64,000 nucleotides of DNA from Rummeliibacillus stabekisii (GCF_007988965.1 NZ_BJVD01000011.1:24567-88566), one strand, 5' to 3'. Counted from the stretch's first letter, positions 53,285 through 62,996 are shown. Notes: generated from the letters alone by a model not told the origin. Translations and numbers: made by a program.

Positions 53285-55291
53285 TTGAATGGCTTACAAT
53301 TGATTAAGCGCGATTTTATGGCAATGTGGAAGCATTCTCATGGACGTATTGCATTAATTTTTCTTCTAATTGTACCTTTAATCTATGCCGGATTCTTCTT
53401 AGCAGGATATTGGAATCCCTATGGCAAATTAGATAACTTGCCCGTAGCGGTAGTAAACAAAGATACTGGTGCTATGATGGGCAAAGACCATATCAAAGCA
53501 GGTAAAGACTTTGTAAAGGAATTAAAAGAGAACAAGGAATTGGATTTTCACTTTATGTCGGAGGAGAAGGCCAATAAGGGGCTGAAAGATGGGGATTATT
53601 ATATGGTGATTACCGTTCCCGAAGATTTTTCAAAACACATTAGTACCCTAATGGATAAACATCCAGTTCCTGCACAACTTCTGTCAAAGACAAATCCAGG
53701 CGGAAATTTTGTAGCTTCGCAGATCAGTACAACTGCAATAGAAAAAATAAACGAGAAGATTTCAAACAGTATTACCAAAACATATGCAAAAGGTGTGTTT
53801 GATAAATTCCAAACACTCGGCAAAGGTTTAAAGAAAGCTGGAGACGGAGCAGATGAACTTCACACAGGCATAACGAATGCTAAAGATGCTGTTGCAAAAT
53901 TGAATAATGGTTTTGGCCAGCTTGACCAAGGTATGAATCAATTGTCAAATGGTAGCCATAAGCTTCTCAATGGTGAAGAGACACTTTCAGCTGGTGCAGC
54001 CAACTTGGAAAAGGGTTCACTTTCATTAGCGGATGGCACCAAAAAACTGTCGGCAGGCATGAATACGCTGAAGACTGGTGAACAGCAGGTTGCTAACGGG
54101 GCAAAGCAATGGTCCTCTAGCAATGGAAAACTGCTTCAAGGACAAACAAAAGCAAATAACACGGCAAAGCTTTTGCAGCAGCAAATGGATGCTTATACAA
54201 AATCGCATCCTGATGCGAAGAAGGACCCAGCATTTCTAAAGATGCAAGCAATGGCAACTGGACTTGCACAGGCAACTGAACAGCTTGAAACAGGACAAAC
54301 ACAGCTTGCACAGGGAGCTGAAAAGATAACTGCTGGACAGGAAAGTGTTCATGCAGGAATGGAAAGTTTTTCTGCTAATTTGGACAAAGCAGCATCTGGA
54401 GCGAGTGAATTAGCAGCAGGCACAACTAAATTTAGCAATGGCTTCGAAGAATGGAGCAAAGGCTATACGACATTAAATAGTGCCATCGATAAAGCGGCTG
54501 AAGGAACAAAACCGTTTAAAGAAGGCACAGCTAAATTAATGGATGGAATGGGCCAATTATCTGATGGCTCTAGTACCCTTTCTTCCAAATTGAAAGTTGC
54601 TGCTTCAAAAACAAGTGGCATCTCTAATAATGATGCGTTGACGGATATGTTTTCTGAGCCAGTAATTTTGAAGGAAACAAGTCTTTCTAACGTGCCTAAC
54701 TATGGATCGGGCATAGCACCTTACTTCCTATCACTTGCTTTCTATGTGGGTGGTATTATGGCATCAAACATCCTGCCGCTTGGCAGAAGAAAAGAACGCA
54801 TTGTAAATGGTACGCATCATTTGATCAACAAATTGGGGCTTGTATATACGATTGGTTTTATACAGGCAATGATTGTGGACGCGATTGTATTAGGCGTCAT
54901 TAAGCTAGAGGTGGCAAGTGTTCCACTATTTATGCTTTCTAGCGTAATTGTCTCCTTTACCTTTATGACATTTATTTTAATGCTGGTTACTGTATTTGGT
55001 TTAGTAGGGAAGTTCCTAGCCGTTACTTTCCTTGTTTTCCAACTAGCAACCTGTGGTGGGACATTCCCAATGGAGCTTGGAACTCCACTGTTAAGCAAGG
55101 TAGGGCAATGGATGCCTATGGCTCATTCGCTCAAGAGTATGCAGGAGGTCATTTCTCTAGGAAATTGGCATGAACTGCAATCTCAATTACTTTACTTAGT
55201 CATTTACCTTGCTGCAGCTATTTTGGTTGCATGGGTGGCAAGCCATATTCAACATCGTGAAAAACCGGCTGAGGAAGTCGTAACTTCATAA
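53285..55291 (+). CDS. YhgE/Pip domain membrane protein
   Basis: 668 residues. N-terminal membrane helix (IALIFLLIVPLIYAGFFLAGYW), the Pip-domain segment LPVAVVNKDTGAMM, then a long extracellular helical region (about 190-440) of repeated L-x-x-G units such as LNNGFGQLDQG and ANLEKGSLSLADG, and five C-terminal membrane helices. This is the phage-infection-protein/YueB-like architecture; in B. subtilis YueB (YukE-system, type VII) is the SPP1 phage receptor. Here no ESX genes adjoin it, so an export or surface role is open. Start TTG. Confidence 0.85.
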   Translation: MNGLQLIKRDFMAMWKHSHGRIALIFLLIVPLIYAGFFLAGYWNPYGKLDNLPVAVVNKDTGAMMGKDHIKAGKDFVKELKENKELDFHFMSEEKANKGLKDGDYYMVITVPEDFSKHISTLMDKHPVPAQLLSKTNPGGNFVASQISTTAIEKINEKISNSITKTYAKGVFDKFQTLGKGLKKAGDGADELHTGITNAKDAVAKLNNGFGQLDQGMNQLSNGSHKLLNGEETLSAGAANLEKGSLSLADGTKKLSAGMNTLKTGEQQVANGAKQWSSSNGKLLQGQTKANNTAKLLQQQMDAYTKSHPDAKKDPAFLKMQAMATGLAQATEQLETGQTQLAQGAEKITAGQESVHAGMESFSANLDKAASGASELAAGTTKFSNGFEEWSKGYTTLNSAIDKAAEGTKPFKEGTAKLMDGMGQLSDGSSTLSSKLKVAASKTSGISNNDALTDMFSEPVILKETSLSNVPNYGSGIAPYFLSLAFYVGGIMASNILPLGRRKERIVNGTHHLINKLGLVYTIGFIQAMIVDAIVLGVIKLEVASVPLFMLSSVIVSFTFMTFILMLVTVFGLVGKFLAVTFLVFQLATCGGTFPMELGTPLLSKVGQWMPMAHSLKSMQEVISLGNWHELQSQLLYLVIYLAAAILVAWVASHIQHREKPAEEVVTS

Positions 55292-55375
55292 GGAAAAGGG
55301 AGGGCATATGCCTTCTCTTTTTTGTTGTTATGGAGAACTCGGGACTAACTAAGCAGTTTAGTTAGTCTTAAATTA

Positions 55376-55408
55376 AAAAAAGCAACTGACTGATTCAGTT
55401 GCTTTTTT
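55376..55408. terminator. Rho-independent terminator
   Basis: AAAAGCAACTGA/TTCAGTTGCTTTT stem and T-run, preceded at 55344-55365 by a second hairpin GACTAACTAA/TTAGTTAGTC. Confidence 0.75.
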
Positions 55409-55418
55409 GTATATTCAC

Positions 55419-56063
55419 TTAGAGAAAAGGATGATAAACCAACAGATAGCCGATTAAAGTCATGGCGCTGATAGTTGCTATATACATGAGTTTATTGTTT
55501 GCTTTTTGATAAAACCAGCTGCCTATTAGGAGTAAACTAATGAAATCGAAAAACAGCTGAAATAAAAAAGTATGATGATTGTATAGATAGATGCCCACAG
55601 CTAATGTTTCCGCAGCTAACCCACTTACAGGCAATGCATATAAAAGACTGCTGATCCTATTCTCTTTGTTCCAATAGTAGAGTACGTAACTAATAGCACT
55701 ACATACTAAAGCAAAAACGCTATAAAGTATAAAAAGATTCCATTGAAATTCTTCTTCGTAGAACCTTGGAGTGAAAAAGCCGAGTAAATATTTTAAAAGG
55801 TAAAAGCTTACATTCATACCCATTAAGTATACGAATACATTAATAGCCGCATTTATATTTGAGACACTAAAGTAGATGACCAATGTTACTGTGACCATCC
55901 AGAAGCCATATAATGTGGCGATTGAACTTAGACTCCAAAGATTATTATAAGGTAAGAAGTCTGTTAACCTACTGATAATCCCGGTAGCTAGTCCTATACA
56001 GAAAAAAAGACTGTAGGATTTTAAAGTATGTTGGTTATTTGTAGAATGTATCGCTACTGCCAT
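55419..56063 (-). CDS. Six-helix membrane protein (DUF6518-like)
   Basis: 214 residues with about six hydrophobic segments and short loops: LFFCIGLATGIISRLTDFL, FWMVTVTLVIYFSVS, VFVYLMGMNVSFYLL and later helices. Resembles DUF6518; no catalytic motif seen. Function unknown. RBS AAGGAGC before the ATG. Confidence 0.65.
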   Translation of the reverse strand: MAVAIHSTNNQHTLKSYSLFFCIGLATGIISRLTDFLPYNNLWSLSSIATLYGFWMVTVTLVIYFSVSNINAAINVFVYLMGMNVSFYLLKYLLGFFTPRFYEEEFQWNLFILYSVFALVCSAISYVLYYWNKENRISSLLYALPVSGLAAETLAVGIYLYNHHTFLFQLFFDFISLLLIGSWFYQKANNKLMYIATISAMTLIGYLLVYHPFL

Positions 56064-56102
56064 TCAATTGCTCCTTCTTGTGTAATAAGCTGTATTCATC
56101 TT

Positions 56103-56198
56103 TTTATGACATAGGCTGCTTTCCTTTTCCACTCAACTGAAAAGTCAGCAAAAACGCGAATGCTCCGATGAGGGTAGAGTTGGCCAAGAGATTAAAAG
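56103..56198 (-). pseudogene. Relic of an MFS transporter C-terminus
   Basis: The minus strand reads NSTLIGAFAFLLTFQLSGK, then GKQPMS and a stop. This matches the end of the MFS gene at 57027 (STLIGAFAYLLTFKLSGK). By eye 56125-56198 and 57048-57121 are both 74 bp and differ at seven positions. It is a direct repeat flanking the phosphotransferase gene. Confidence 0.75.
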
Positions 56199-56208
56199 CT
56201 CAAACAGA

Positions 56209-56970
56209 TTATCCATCACAAATTTGAATGACAATATTCATTAGCCTTTTATTTTCTTCAGAAGAAGATACGTTTTCGTCTAACATGGCTCCTGCAATTA
56301 TTGGCAACCATTGGAGTATTTCGCTTTTGGATATGTTTATATTACAACAATATAAGTGTAAATATAGCTCAGCTAATTCAATGGAATGCTGAGATAATAA
56401 TAAATAAGTACGACATACGTCTGCACGGATATCCCCAGCACTAGCATCTACCCAATCAATGATACTAACTACATCTTCGTTCATAATTAGATTAAATGGG
56501 TGCAGATCCCCATGGCATAATCTGGGTTCATACTTTAAAGAGTTTAACCTACTAAATAACGCCTTTTTTTGTCTTTGATTTAGGGATGGAGCTGATTCAA
56601 TCTTACGGCTAACTTTTATATCCATACGTTCAATTTCCTCTGATTCTACCTTGACTTCATGTATTCTTTTTTGAATATTAACAAGGACATTAATATATTG
56701 CTCAGCCTCAATTTGATTTTTTAATAGACGATGTCCTAAGGTTTCACCGTTGATGTATTCCATTATTATTGCCTGTATTCCGTTTATCTTTTTAACCTCT
56801 AATACTTTTGGAACATTCAGCCCACATGAATAGGCAAACTCTTGTTTCTTAGCTTCATATAATGATTCAGTAGGTGGTAGATTTTCTTTGAAAACCTTTA
56901 CTATTTTATTATTCCATAGATATAGATTTGCAGTATTACCGGTGGCGATCAGATTTCCTTTAAAATTCAT
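56209..56970 (-). CDS. APH-type phosphotransferase family protein
   Basis: 253 residues of the aminoglycoside phosphotransferase/choline kinase fold. The catalytic loop is CHGDLHPFNLIM and the metal-binding Asp is in SIIDWVDAS. A degenerate ATP loop ATGNTANLYLW is followed by the invariant Lys in IVKVFKE. It phosphorylates a small hydroxyl compound, possibly an antibiotic or sugar. Start at MNFKGNL with GGAGG before it. It sits between two copies of an MFS gene tail, so it arrived by insertion or duplication. Confidence 0.8.
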   Translation of the reverse strand: MNFKGNLIATGNTANLYLWNNKIVKVFKENLPPTESLYEAKKQEFAYSCGLNVPKVLEVKKINGIQAIIMEYINGETLGHRLLKNQIEAEQYINVLVNIQKRIHEVKVESEEIERMDIKVSRKIESAPSLNQRQKKALFSRLNSLKYEPRLCHGDLHPFNLIMNEDVVSIIDWVDASAGDIRADVCRTYLLLSQHSIELAELYLHLYCCNINISKSEILQWLPIIAGAMLDENVSSSEENKRLMNIVIQICDG

Positions 56971-57026
56971 ACCTTTCCTCCAATCAATCATTTATTAAAT
57001 TTTGAACTCAGACTCTAAGGGTCCTT

Positions 57027-58304
57027 CTATGACACACTTCGTTTCACTTTTCCACTCAACTTAAAAGTCAGCAAATACGCGAATGCTCCGATGAGGGTAG
57101 AAAAAGCCAATAGATTAAAAGTCCATGTGTAGCCAATCCAAGCTGACAGCGGAATAGCAATAGGTGCAAGCGCTCGACCAATCGTGAAGCGAAGGCTGCC
57201 TGCTGCAAAGTATTGACCTCTCATATGCTCCGGTGAGATTTTGGCGATAAAGCTATCTTGAATGCCTACGACAATTAGTTCCGCAGTTGTGAAAACAAAC
57301 ATGCCTAAAATGATCACCCAAATACTGGTCGTATAACCGAAAATCAGCATAGCTAGGCCGTATAAGCAGGAAGACATGATAAATACATTGCGTTCTTTAT
57401 ATTTCGTCATCCATTTTGAAATAAATACCGTAAAGAGGGCAACGAGCAGTCCATTTTCGGCAACAACCCAACCGAATGCCTTCTCTCCTGATGCTTTAAG
57501 GGACCAATCACCAAAAGAAAACAGATTCTGTACGGGAACCATTTCTTTCATGTAAACGGCGAGTAATAGATCCATTTGCATAAAAGCTTGCGCTGCGAAT
57601 ATGCCGCCTATGATAAATAACAAAAAGACCTTATCCTTAATAATGACCTGATAATCCTTCAATTGCTCATTTATCACAGTGAGCCAATTACTAGCTTGCT
57701 CATTGGATGTGGATAACCCTTCTAGAGATGCCGGCGTGGTTTCTCTGATGAATGCATAAATTAAAAAAGCGACAAAAAAGCTGGCTGCGGCACTTGTGAT
57801 TAAGAGTCCGAATCGATGATCGAAGAAAAAGATGCCGCCTAGTATGGGGCCGATTACCACGGAGATATTGATAGCTGTATAGAAGACAGCGAACACCTCG
57901 CTGCGATGCTTTTCAGGAACCACATCGGCCACCATCGCATGGCTGGCCGGCATATAAAAGGAACCGAAGAAACCAAGTATGGAGAAGCAAATAAAGCTGA
58001 GCATAGCCGATTGAAGCCATGGTGAATTGGCTAAAGCAAAGGCAATGAAAGCAAGCCCTTGGCCGAACATCGAGATGAACATCATTCTTTTTCGGCCAAA
58101 TTTATCGGCGCAATAGCCGCCAATCAAATTGGTGAAGACGCCTACAAGCTGAGAGACGATAAGTAAGATGCCTGCGAGCCCTTTTCCCAGTCGGTCTGAA
58201 AAATAAATGGCCATATACGGCAAGAACATCCAAAGTAACATGTTAGTTAGAAATTCACCGTAAAGCCGGACCTTCAAATTGCGGTCCCAATCCTTCCATT
58301 TCAT
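57027..58304 (-). CDS. MFS transporter
   Basis: 425 residues, 12 membrane helices with a large central loop (about 195-220). Motif A is GGYCADKFGRKRMMFISMF and motif C-like GPILGGIFFF. It resembles the multidrug MDR-type transporters of Bacillus. The start at MKWKDWDRN has GAGGG eight bases before it. Its last 30 codons are duplicated downstream of the neighbouring phosphotransferase gene. Confidence 0.86.
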   Translation of the reverse strand: MKWKDWDRNLKVRLYGEFLTNMLLWMFLPYMAIYFSDRLGKGLAGILLIVSQLVGVFTNLIGGYCADKFGRKRMMFISMFGQGLAFIAFALANSPWLQSAMLSFICFSILGFFGSFYMPASHAMVADVVPEKHRSEVFAVFYTAINISVVIGPILGGIFFFDHRFGLLITSAAASFFVAFLIYAFIRETTPASLEGLSTSNEQASNWLTVINEQLKDYQVIIKDKVFLLFIIGGIFAAQAFMQMDLLLAVYMKEMVPVQNLFSFGDWSLKASGEKAFGWVVAENGLLVALFTVFISKWMTKYKERNVFIMSSCLYGLAMLIFGYTTSIWVIILGMFVFTTAELIVVGIQDSFIAKISPEHMRGQYFAAGSLRFTIGRALAPIAIPLSAWIGYTWTFNLLAFSTLIGAFAYLLTFKLSGKVKRSVS

Positions 58305-58450
58305 ATGTAATTCCCTCAATTCTATGATGTTTACAAATTGGGAATCCTTTCGTTATTTCTATTAATTAAAAATTTTCCCACTTTTAAAAGTTACCATGTC
58401 CTTTCCCTACATACAACCGTTTTTGAAGAGGTCAGATTTCTCTACATGCT

Positions 58451-58480
58451 AAAGAAGGGGAAAACAAAACCCCTTCTTTC
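58451..58480. terminator. Terminator-like hairpin
   Basis: AAAGAAGGGG/CCCCTTCTTT stem with an A-rich loop. Confidence 0.55.
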
Positions 58481-58530
58481 TATTATTATCCTTGATACTG
58501 TTTTCAGAGTGACTGCATAGGAGATTTCAT

Positions 58531-58620
58531 ATGAACTGGAACAACCTAAAGCAATTTGTAAGTATTAGCTTCATAGCTTTCTTACTTACTATTCTTATTA
58601 AAGTTGCATGTTTATCATAA
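58531..58620 (+). CDS. 29-residue membrane peptide
   Basis: The ORF begins MNWNNLKQFVSISFIAFLLT and ends KVACLS: a polar start, then one hydrophobic helix of about 17 residues. GGAG is placed seven bases before the ATG. It is too short for standard calling. It could be a type I toxin-like peptide, a membrane-protein regulator, or the leftover N-terminus of a larger protein. A terminator follows at 58742. Confidence 0.45.
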   Translation: MNWNNLKQFVSISFIAFLLTILIKVACLS

Positions 58621-58741
58621 ATACCAACGTTTAGTATTGCGAAAAATAAAGAGTAGGGTATAATGTGAGTACTTATTAAGTACGGACACCAAAAACTCAA
58701 TTCATTATAATTACAAGACAACACTAATACTGTTAGCCATG

Positions 58742-58773
58742 AGAGTAGACGCGGAAACGTCTACTCTTTTTTT
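58742..58773 (+). terminator. Rho-independent terminator
   Basis: AGAGTAGACG/CGTCTACTCT and seven Ts. Confidence 0.8.
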
Positions 58774-58871
58774 ATCGCTGTTTTCGTAAATATTGTTGAT
58801 TTAAAGGATATTTAACTTTACACTAAAAGGAAATTTAAGATATATGTGTTATAAGTATTGAGGTGATGTTA

Positions 58872-59339
58872 TTGTTTAACGTATTTTTAATAACTCATAT
58901 AGTTACAGGGATGATTTGTTTAATAAGCGGGATATTTGCAATGTCTTCTAAAAAGAAGAGAGGGAAACATACTGTATCTGGCGAGATATACCACTGGTCT
59001 TATGTTCTTGTATTTATAACAGCTTTGGTTATGTCGGTAATTCATTGGGAAAAAAGCCAATATTTATTCTACATCGCTCTGTTTTCTTATGGGCTTGCAT
59101 TATTGGGCTATTTAGCGGTCAAGAAGAAGTGGAAAAATTGGATAGGTGCTCATATAGGAGCAATGCTAGGTTCTTATATAGGTATTGTAACTGCAACTTT
59201 AGTAGTTAATATTCCTAGTATACCAGTTTTAAATGAACTGCCTATTTTGTTATTCTGGTTTCTACCTACAATAATAGGAACTCCGCTCATATTTAAAGTA
59301 GGTAAAAAATACGCTCCAAAAAAAGAAGTTAATTTTTAA
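58872..59339 (+). CDS. DUF2306 membrane protein
   Basis: About 155 residues, four membrane helices. Family features: ITHIVTGMICLISGIFAM, the basic loop KKKRGKHTVSGEIYHW with conserved His and Trp, and GAHIGAMLGSYIG. The function is unknown. TTG at 58872 has the best distance from GAGGTG; GTG (58863) or ATG (58866) lie within that site. Confidence 0.75.
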   Translation: MFNVFLITHIVTGMICLISGIFAMSSKKKRGKHTVSGEIYHWSYVLVFITALVMSVIHWEKSQYLFYIALFSYGLALLGYLAVKKKWKNWIGAHIGAMLGSYIGIVTATLVVNIPSIPVLNELPILLFWFLPTIIGTPLIFKVGKKYAPKKEVNF

Positions 59340-59503
59340 GCGCTTCTTACATTTTATAGCCGTCTAAAACCCTGTATTGCCGGAGTTTCTTATTCAATAA
59401 TCGGGAGCTTTTCTCCAATAAGGAAGGGTGTCTTTATTTATGGAAAGGACCATTGAATAAATATGTTATATAATAAAAATCATTAGAAATTAGGGAGAAA
59501 CGA

Positions 59504-60436
59504 TTGAATACTAACCAAAAGGCAATAGAGCTATTTGAACAAAATGACTATGAAGAGGCCTTAGAGCTTTTTCAAAAAGCACTAAGAGAATCCAGAAATA
59601 TCCAGTCACTGAATAATCTTGCTTGGATATACAGCTACGAGGAAGAGAATGATCAAAAGGCTCTCGAATTAATAGAAGAAGCCATTGCTATGAATCCTAA
59701 CTCGTATTTCCCTTATACCTTACTCGGGGAAATTTACTTGAGGCAAAAAAAGTGGAAACTTGCTTTAGATACATTATTGAAATCCATTTCGATTCAACCT
59801 TCCAATGAAGCTTATCATAATTTAGCTTTAGCAAAGTACCATCTTGGAGATTTCACGGAAGCCTCTAACTTTTTTCTACGAGTTGCAGGCGATTCTGATG
59901 ATGTGATGTTAAGCCATGTTAAATGTTTAATTGATCTTGGAATGAAAAAAGAAGCAAAAGAGAAATTAGATGCATTTAATCCAGGTGCAGATGATTATGT
60001 AGGGGAAATTGAAGTTGCTGATTTGTATGTTGAAATGGAATGTTTTGAGAAAGCGATCTTTTGGTTTGAAAAAGGATGGAAAGAATACTTGAAAGAACCT
60101 TATTGGGTTACTAGGTATATCTATTCTCTTTCTAATACAAAAAATAGTAACCGTATCAATGAAGTAGTATATGAAGCTATTCAGCAAAAGGACGAAGAGA
60201 TTAAAAATGCGCAGGAAGAAGAATGTGATGAGAATTGGACAGAAGATGATAAAGAAGAATATATTCAGCAATTACTTGCAGACAAAAATGATTATAAGAA
60301 TATGGTTGAAATATCATCTGAACAAATCCCATCTATAGAATTTGAACCTTCAATAACTGGGGGCTGCTATTTGTTTGGTTGTAAACGTCATAACCATTGT
60401 GAATACGAAGAGGTAACAGAAGAGATTGACTTCTGA
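59504..60436 (+). CDS. TPR repeat protein with Cys/His-rich tail
   Basis: 310 residues. At least five tetratricopeptide units cover residues 1-220 (AIELFEQNDYEEALELFQKA; FPYTLLGEIYLRQKKWKLAL; AYHNLALAKYHLGDFTEAS). An acidic helix follows, and the end carries GGCYLFGCKRHNHCEY, which could bind zinc. TPR proteins act as scaffolds; the partner is unknown. Start TTG with GGGAGAA before it. Confidence 0.78.
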   Translation: MNTNQKAIELFEQNDYEEALELFQKALRESRNIQSLNNLAWIYSYEEENDQKALELIEEAIAMNPNSYFPYTLLGEIYLRQKKWKLALDTLLKSISIQPSNEAYHNLALAKYHLGDFTEASNFFLRVAGDSDDVMLSHVKCLIDLGMKKEAKEKLDAFNPGADDYVGEIEVADLYVEMECFEKAIFWFEKGWKEYLKEPYWVTRYIYSLSNTKNSNRINEVVYEAIQQKDEEIKNAQEEECDENWTEDDKEEYIQQLLADKNDYKNMVEISSEQIPSIEFEPSITGGCYLFGCKRHNHCEYEEVTEEIDF

Positions 60437-60540
60437 AGAAATAATTAAAACTTTTTCTTCTTAACTATGTCTTATTGTGAAGGAACACAGATAGAAAATG
60501 ATCAAGCTTTTTTATAAAACCGATATTTAAATCTGCTTAA

Positions 60541-60586
60541 AAGAATGCATTTTGATCAACCTTTCTCAAAATGGATTCTTTTTATT
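60541..60586 (+). terminator. Terminator after the TPR gene
   Basis: AAAGAAT-CATTTTGA/TCAAAATG-ATTCTTT with one mismatched base, then Ts. Confidence 0.6.
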
Positions 60587-60747
60587 TATCGATAAATACT
60601 GGTTAGTAGGGTATTCATAATTGGGAGCGATTGTGAACGAACAAGAATAGAAAATGAACAACCTTTTTCACAAAAAGGGATCCTTTAATGTAAGGTGAAA
60701 TTCAGGTTTACAGGGTGTTTTCTAGATAACTCTATTTTAAAGCACAA

Positions 60748-60794
60748 AAAAGACAAAATTCACTTTCAGCTTCGAGTGAGTTTTGTCTTTTTAT
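60748..60794. terminator. Terminator-like hairpin
   Basis: AAAAGACAAAA-TTCACT/AGTGAG-TTTTGTCTTTT stem, followed by Ts. Confidence 0.65.
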
Positions 60795-61011
60795 ATAATC
60801 ATATACTTGAAATTTCCTGTGTACCATTTTCTGGAAAGCTATTATTTTAAGGTTATTCCTGTATTATTTTGCATATCGATAAGATGCAGAAAAGGCTCCT
60901 TTAATATCTTTTTTCTTAGATTTAAATTTTATAAGTTCATAGTGGTAATATTTGCTATAATTAAGAATATACTAATTTTTATGAATATAATAATGAGGAG
61001 TGTGTTTAATA

Positions 61012-62805
61012 ATGATGTCTTTTCCGAAACCAGATGTTTCACAGTTTTTAAGAACGTTTTCGATTGAAGATTTTGCGGTCAGCCCTGATGAAAAGCAGCT
61101 TGTTTTCAGTACCAATTTGAGTGGAAAGTATAATTTATGGGCGATGGACTTGCCCAATATATTTCCTTATCCTCTGACAACGATTGATCAAAGCTGCCAG
61201 GCGCTCATGTATGACAAACAAAGCCAATTCATTATTGCTGGATTTGATTATGACGGGAATGAAAATACCCAATTCTATGGGATCCCGCTCAAAGGCGGGG
61301 TAATGAAAGAAATCGTCTATCATGAAAATACACGTAATTTCCAACCGTTTTTATCTGAAGATGGGAAAAAACTTTATTATACATCCTCTAAGGAAAACCC
61401 TTCTTACTTGAATTCCTATTGTCTACATTTAGAAACAGGGGAAGAAACGAAGGTTTTAGAAGGGAATGGAGGAGCGTCCTATCTGATTAGTCAAAGTCCA
61501 GATGAGTCTTCGTTTCTTTATTTGAAAATGTTTGCGAATACGTATATGTTGATGTATGCAAAACGTGGCGATGAGGATATCTTGCTCACGCCTCCAACGG
61601 ATAAGCAACATACTGTAAGTGATGGCGTGTTTGTATCAGATTCAGTGATCTATTTGTTGACGGATTATGAAGCGGACTTCACATACCTGGCTTCTTATAA
61701 TCTGGATACGCACGAATTTAAAAAAATAAAAGAAATAGAAAACGAAGGATTTAGCAGCTTGCAATATGATAAGGAACGAAAGCTTTTGTATATTGCTAGC
61801 GAAAAAGGTGTAGAAGATCATCTGTATGAATACAATTTGGAAAATGGCGAGTGGAATCAGCTAAAGACGCCTGCTAGTGTCATTGAAAAGCTGGTTGTGA
61901 CGAAATCGGGCACTTTGTATTTATTAGGAAGAGGTGCCACAAATCCTCGCAATATTTATAAAAAAGTAGAGGACGAGTGGGTATCTTTAACAAACTACAC
62001 TGTGCCGGGTGTAGAAAAGTATGATATGGTCGAGCCTGACGTGATTACATACCCGTCCTATGATGGGCTTGAAATCGAAGCATTATTTTTCAAGGCGAAA
62101 AAAGAAAATGATAATGGTGAAATTATTTTCTGGCCGCATGGCGGGCCGCAAGCATCAGAACGAAAATTTTTCAGAGCTTCTTTCCAATTCATGCTGAATC
62201 AAGGATTTAGTATATTTGCGCCAAACTTCCGCGGTTCTTCAGGTTACGGATTAGAATTCATGAAGATGGTGGAGGGAGATTGGGGTTACGGGCCACGCCT
62301 CGATAATGTCGCAGGTTTGGATTGGCTCATCGACAATGGGTATACAGAAAAAGGGAATATATTATTGATGGGCGGAAGCTACGGCGGTTATATGGCATTG
62401 CTTTTACATGGACGACATGCGGACTACTTTAAGGCAGTTGTCGACATTTTTGGTCCCTCCGATTTATTCTCGTTTATTCAATCAGTGCCGGAAGACTGGA
62501 AGCCAATTATGGATCAATGGGTAGGGAATCCAGAGAAAGATAGAGAAAAGCTGATTGAATACTCGCCAATCACCTATCTAGAAACGATGACCAAGCCGAT
62601 GCTTGTCATCCAAGGTGCAAACGATCCTCGCGTCGTAAAAGAAGAATCCGATCAAATCGTCAAAGCCTTACAGGAAAAAGGGCGCGATGTGGAATATATG
62701 TTGCTAGAGGATGAAGGACACGGCTTCTCGAAAAAAGAAAATGAAATTGCCGTATACCAAAAGATTCTCTCGTTCTTTAATCAGTTTATTGGGGTGAAAG
62801 TTTAA
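61012..62805 (+). CDS. S9 family (prolyl oligopeptidase-type) peptidase
   Basis: About 597 residues. A beta-propeller N-terminal part (about 1-340) with WD40-like blades (SPDEKQLVFSTNLSG, QPFLSEDGKKLYYTSSKEN) precedes an alpha/beta-hydrolase domain. The Ser is in GGSYGGYMA, the Asp in GANDPRVV and the His in EGHGFSKKEN. It is an acylaminoacyl/dipeptidyl peptidase-like enzyme without a signal peptide. The ATG at 61012 (or 61015) follows GAGGAG; a GTG at 61000 overlaps the site. Confidence 0.9.
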   Translation: MMSFPKPDVSQFLRTFSIEDFAVSPDEKQLVFSTNLSGKYNLWAMDLPNIFPYPLTTIDQSCQALMYDKQSQFIIAGFDYDGNENTQFYGIPLKGGVMKEIVYHENTRNFQPFLSEDGKKLYYTSSKENPSYLNSYCLHLETGEETKVLEGNGGASYLISQSPDESSFLYLKMFANTYMLMYAKRGDEDILLTPPTDKQHTVSDGVFVSDSVIYLLTDYEADFTYLASYNLDTHEFKKIKEIENEGFSSLQYDKERKLLYIASEKGVEDHLYEYNLENGEWNQLKTPASVIEKLVVTKSGTLYLLGRGATNPRNIYKKVEDEWVSLTNYTVPGVEKYDMVEPDVITYPSYDGLEIEALFFKAKKENDNGEIIFWPHGGPQASERKFFRASFQFMLNQGFSIFAPNFRGSSGYGLEFMKMVEGDWGYGPRLDNVAGLDWLIDNGYTEKGNILLMGGSYGGYMALLLHGRHADYFKAVVDIFGPSDLFSFIQSVPEDWKPIMDQWVGNPEKDREKLIEYSPITYLETMTKPMLVIQGANDPRVVKEESDQIVKALQEKGRDVEYMLLEDEGHGFSKKENEIAVYQKILSFFNQFIGVKV

Positions 62806-62818
62806 CAATTACAGGTTA

Positions 62819-62847
62819 AGAGAAGTGCTATAGCACTTCTCTTTTTA
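62819..62847. terminator. Rho-independent terminator
   Basis: A perfect 24-bp dyad AGAGAAGTGCTA/TAGCACTTCTCT followed by Ts, after the S9 peptidase. Confidence 0.8.
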
Positions 62848-62996
62848 TGTGAATAATTTCAATAGGTTTAATTAGCTTCATTATGTATTTAACAAATATG
62901 CTTTTGTATGTTAATTTTTGTATGATGTATAGTACTGTTGATATTATAAATAATAATGCAGTTATTGAAAGTATACATAGTAGAGGAGTGATTCTA

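Larger units (their letters stand above)
60437..61011. other. Intergenic region with two terminators and degenerate repeats
   Basis: Two hairpins (60541-60586, 60748-60794). Two similar stretches starting TTGTGAA at 60475-60513 and 60631-60669 share GATAGAAAATGA/AATAGAAAATGA and a T-run. No gene is supported here. Confidence 0.45.

Noticed and set aside
53825..54590. Repeated GL/GA-rich units as a DNA repeat array
   Set aside because: They are the heptad-like L-x-x-G protein repeats of the YhgE/Pip extracellular domain, not a nucleotide-level tandem repeat.
60783..61067. 94-codon frame rich in Phe and Ile
   Set aside because: It overlaps a terminator, lacks a ribosome site and runs into the start of the S9 peptidase gene; composition is that of AT-rich non-coding DNA.
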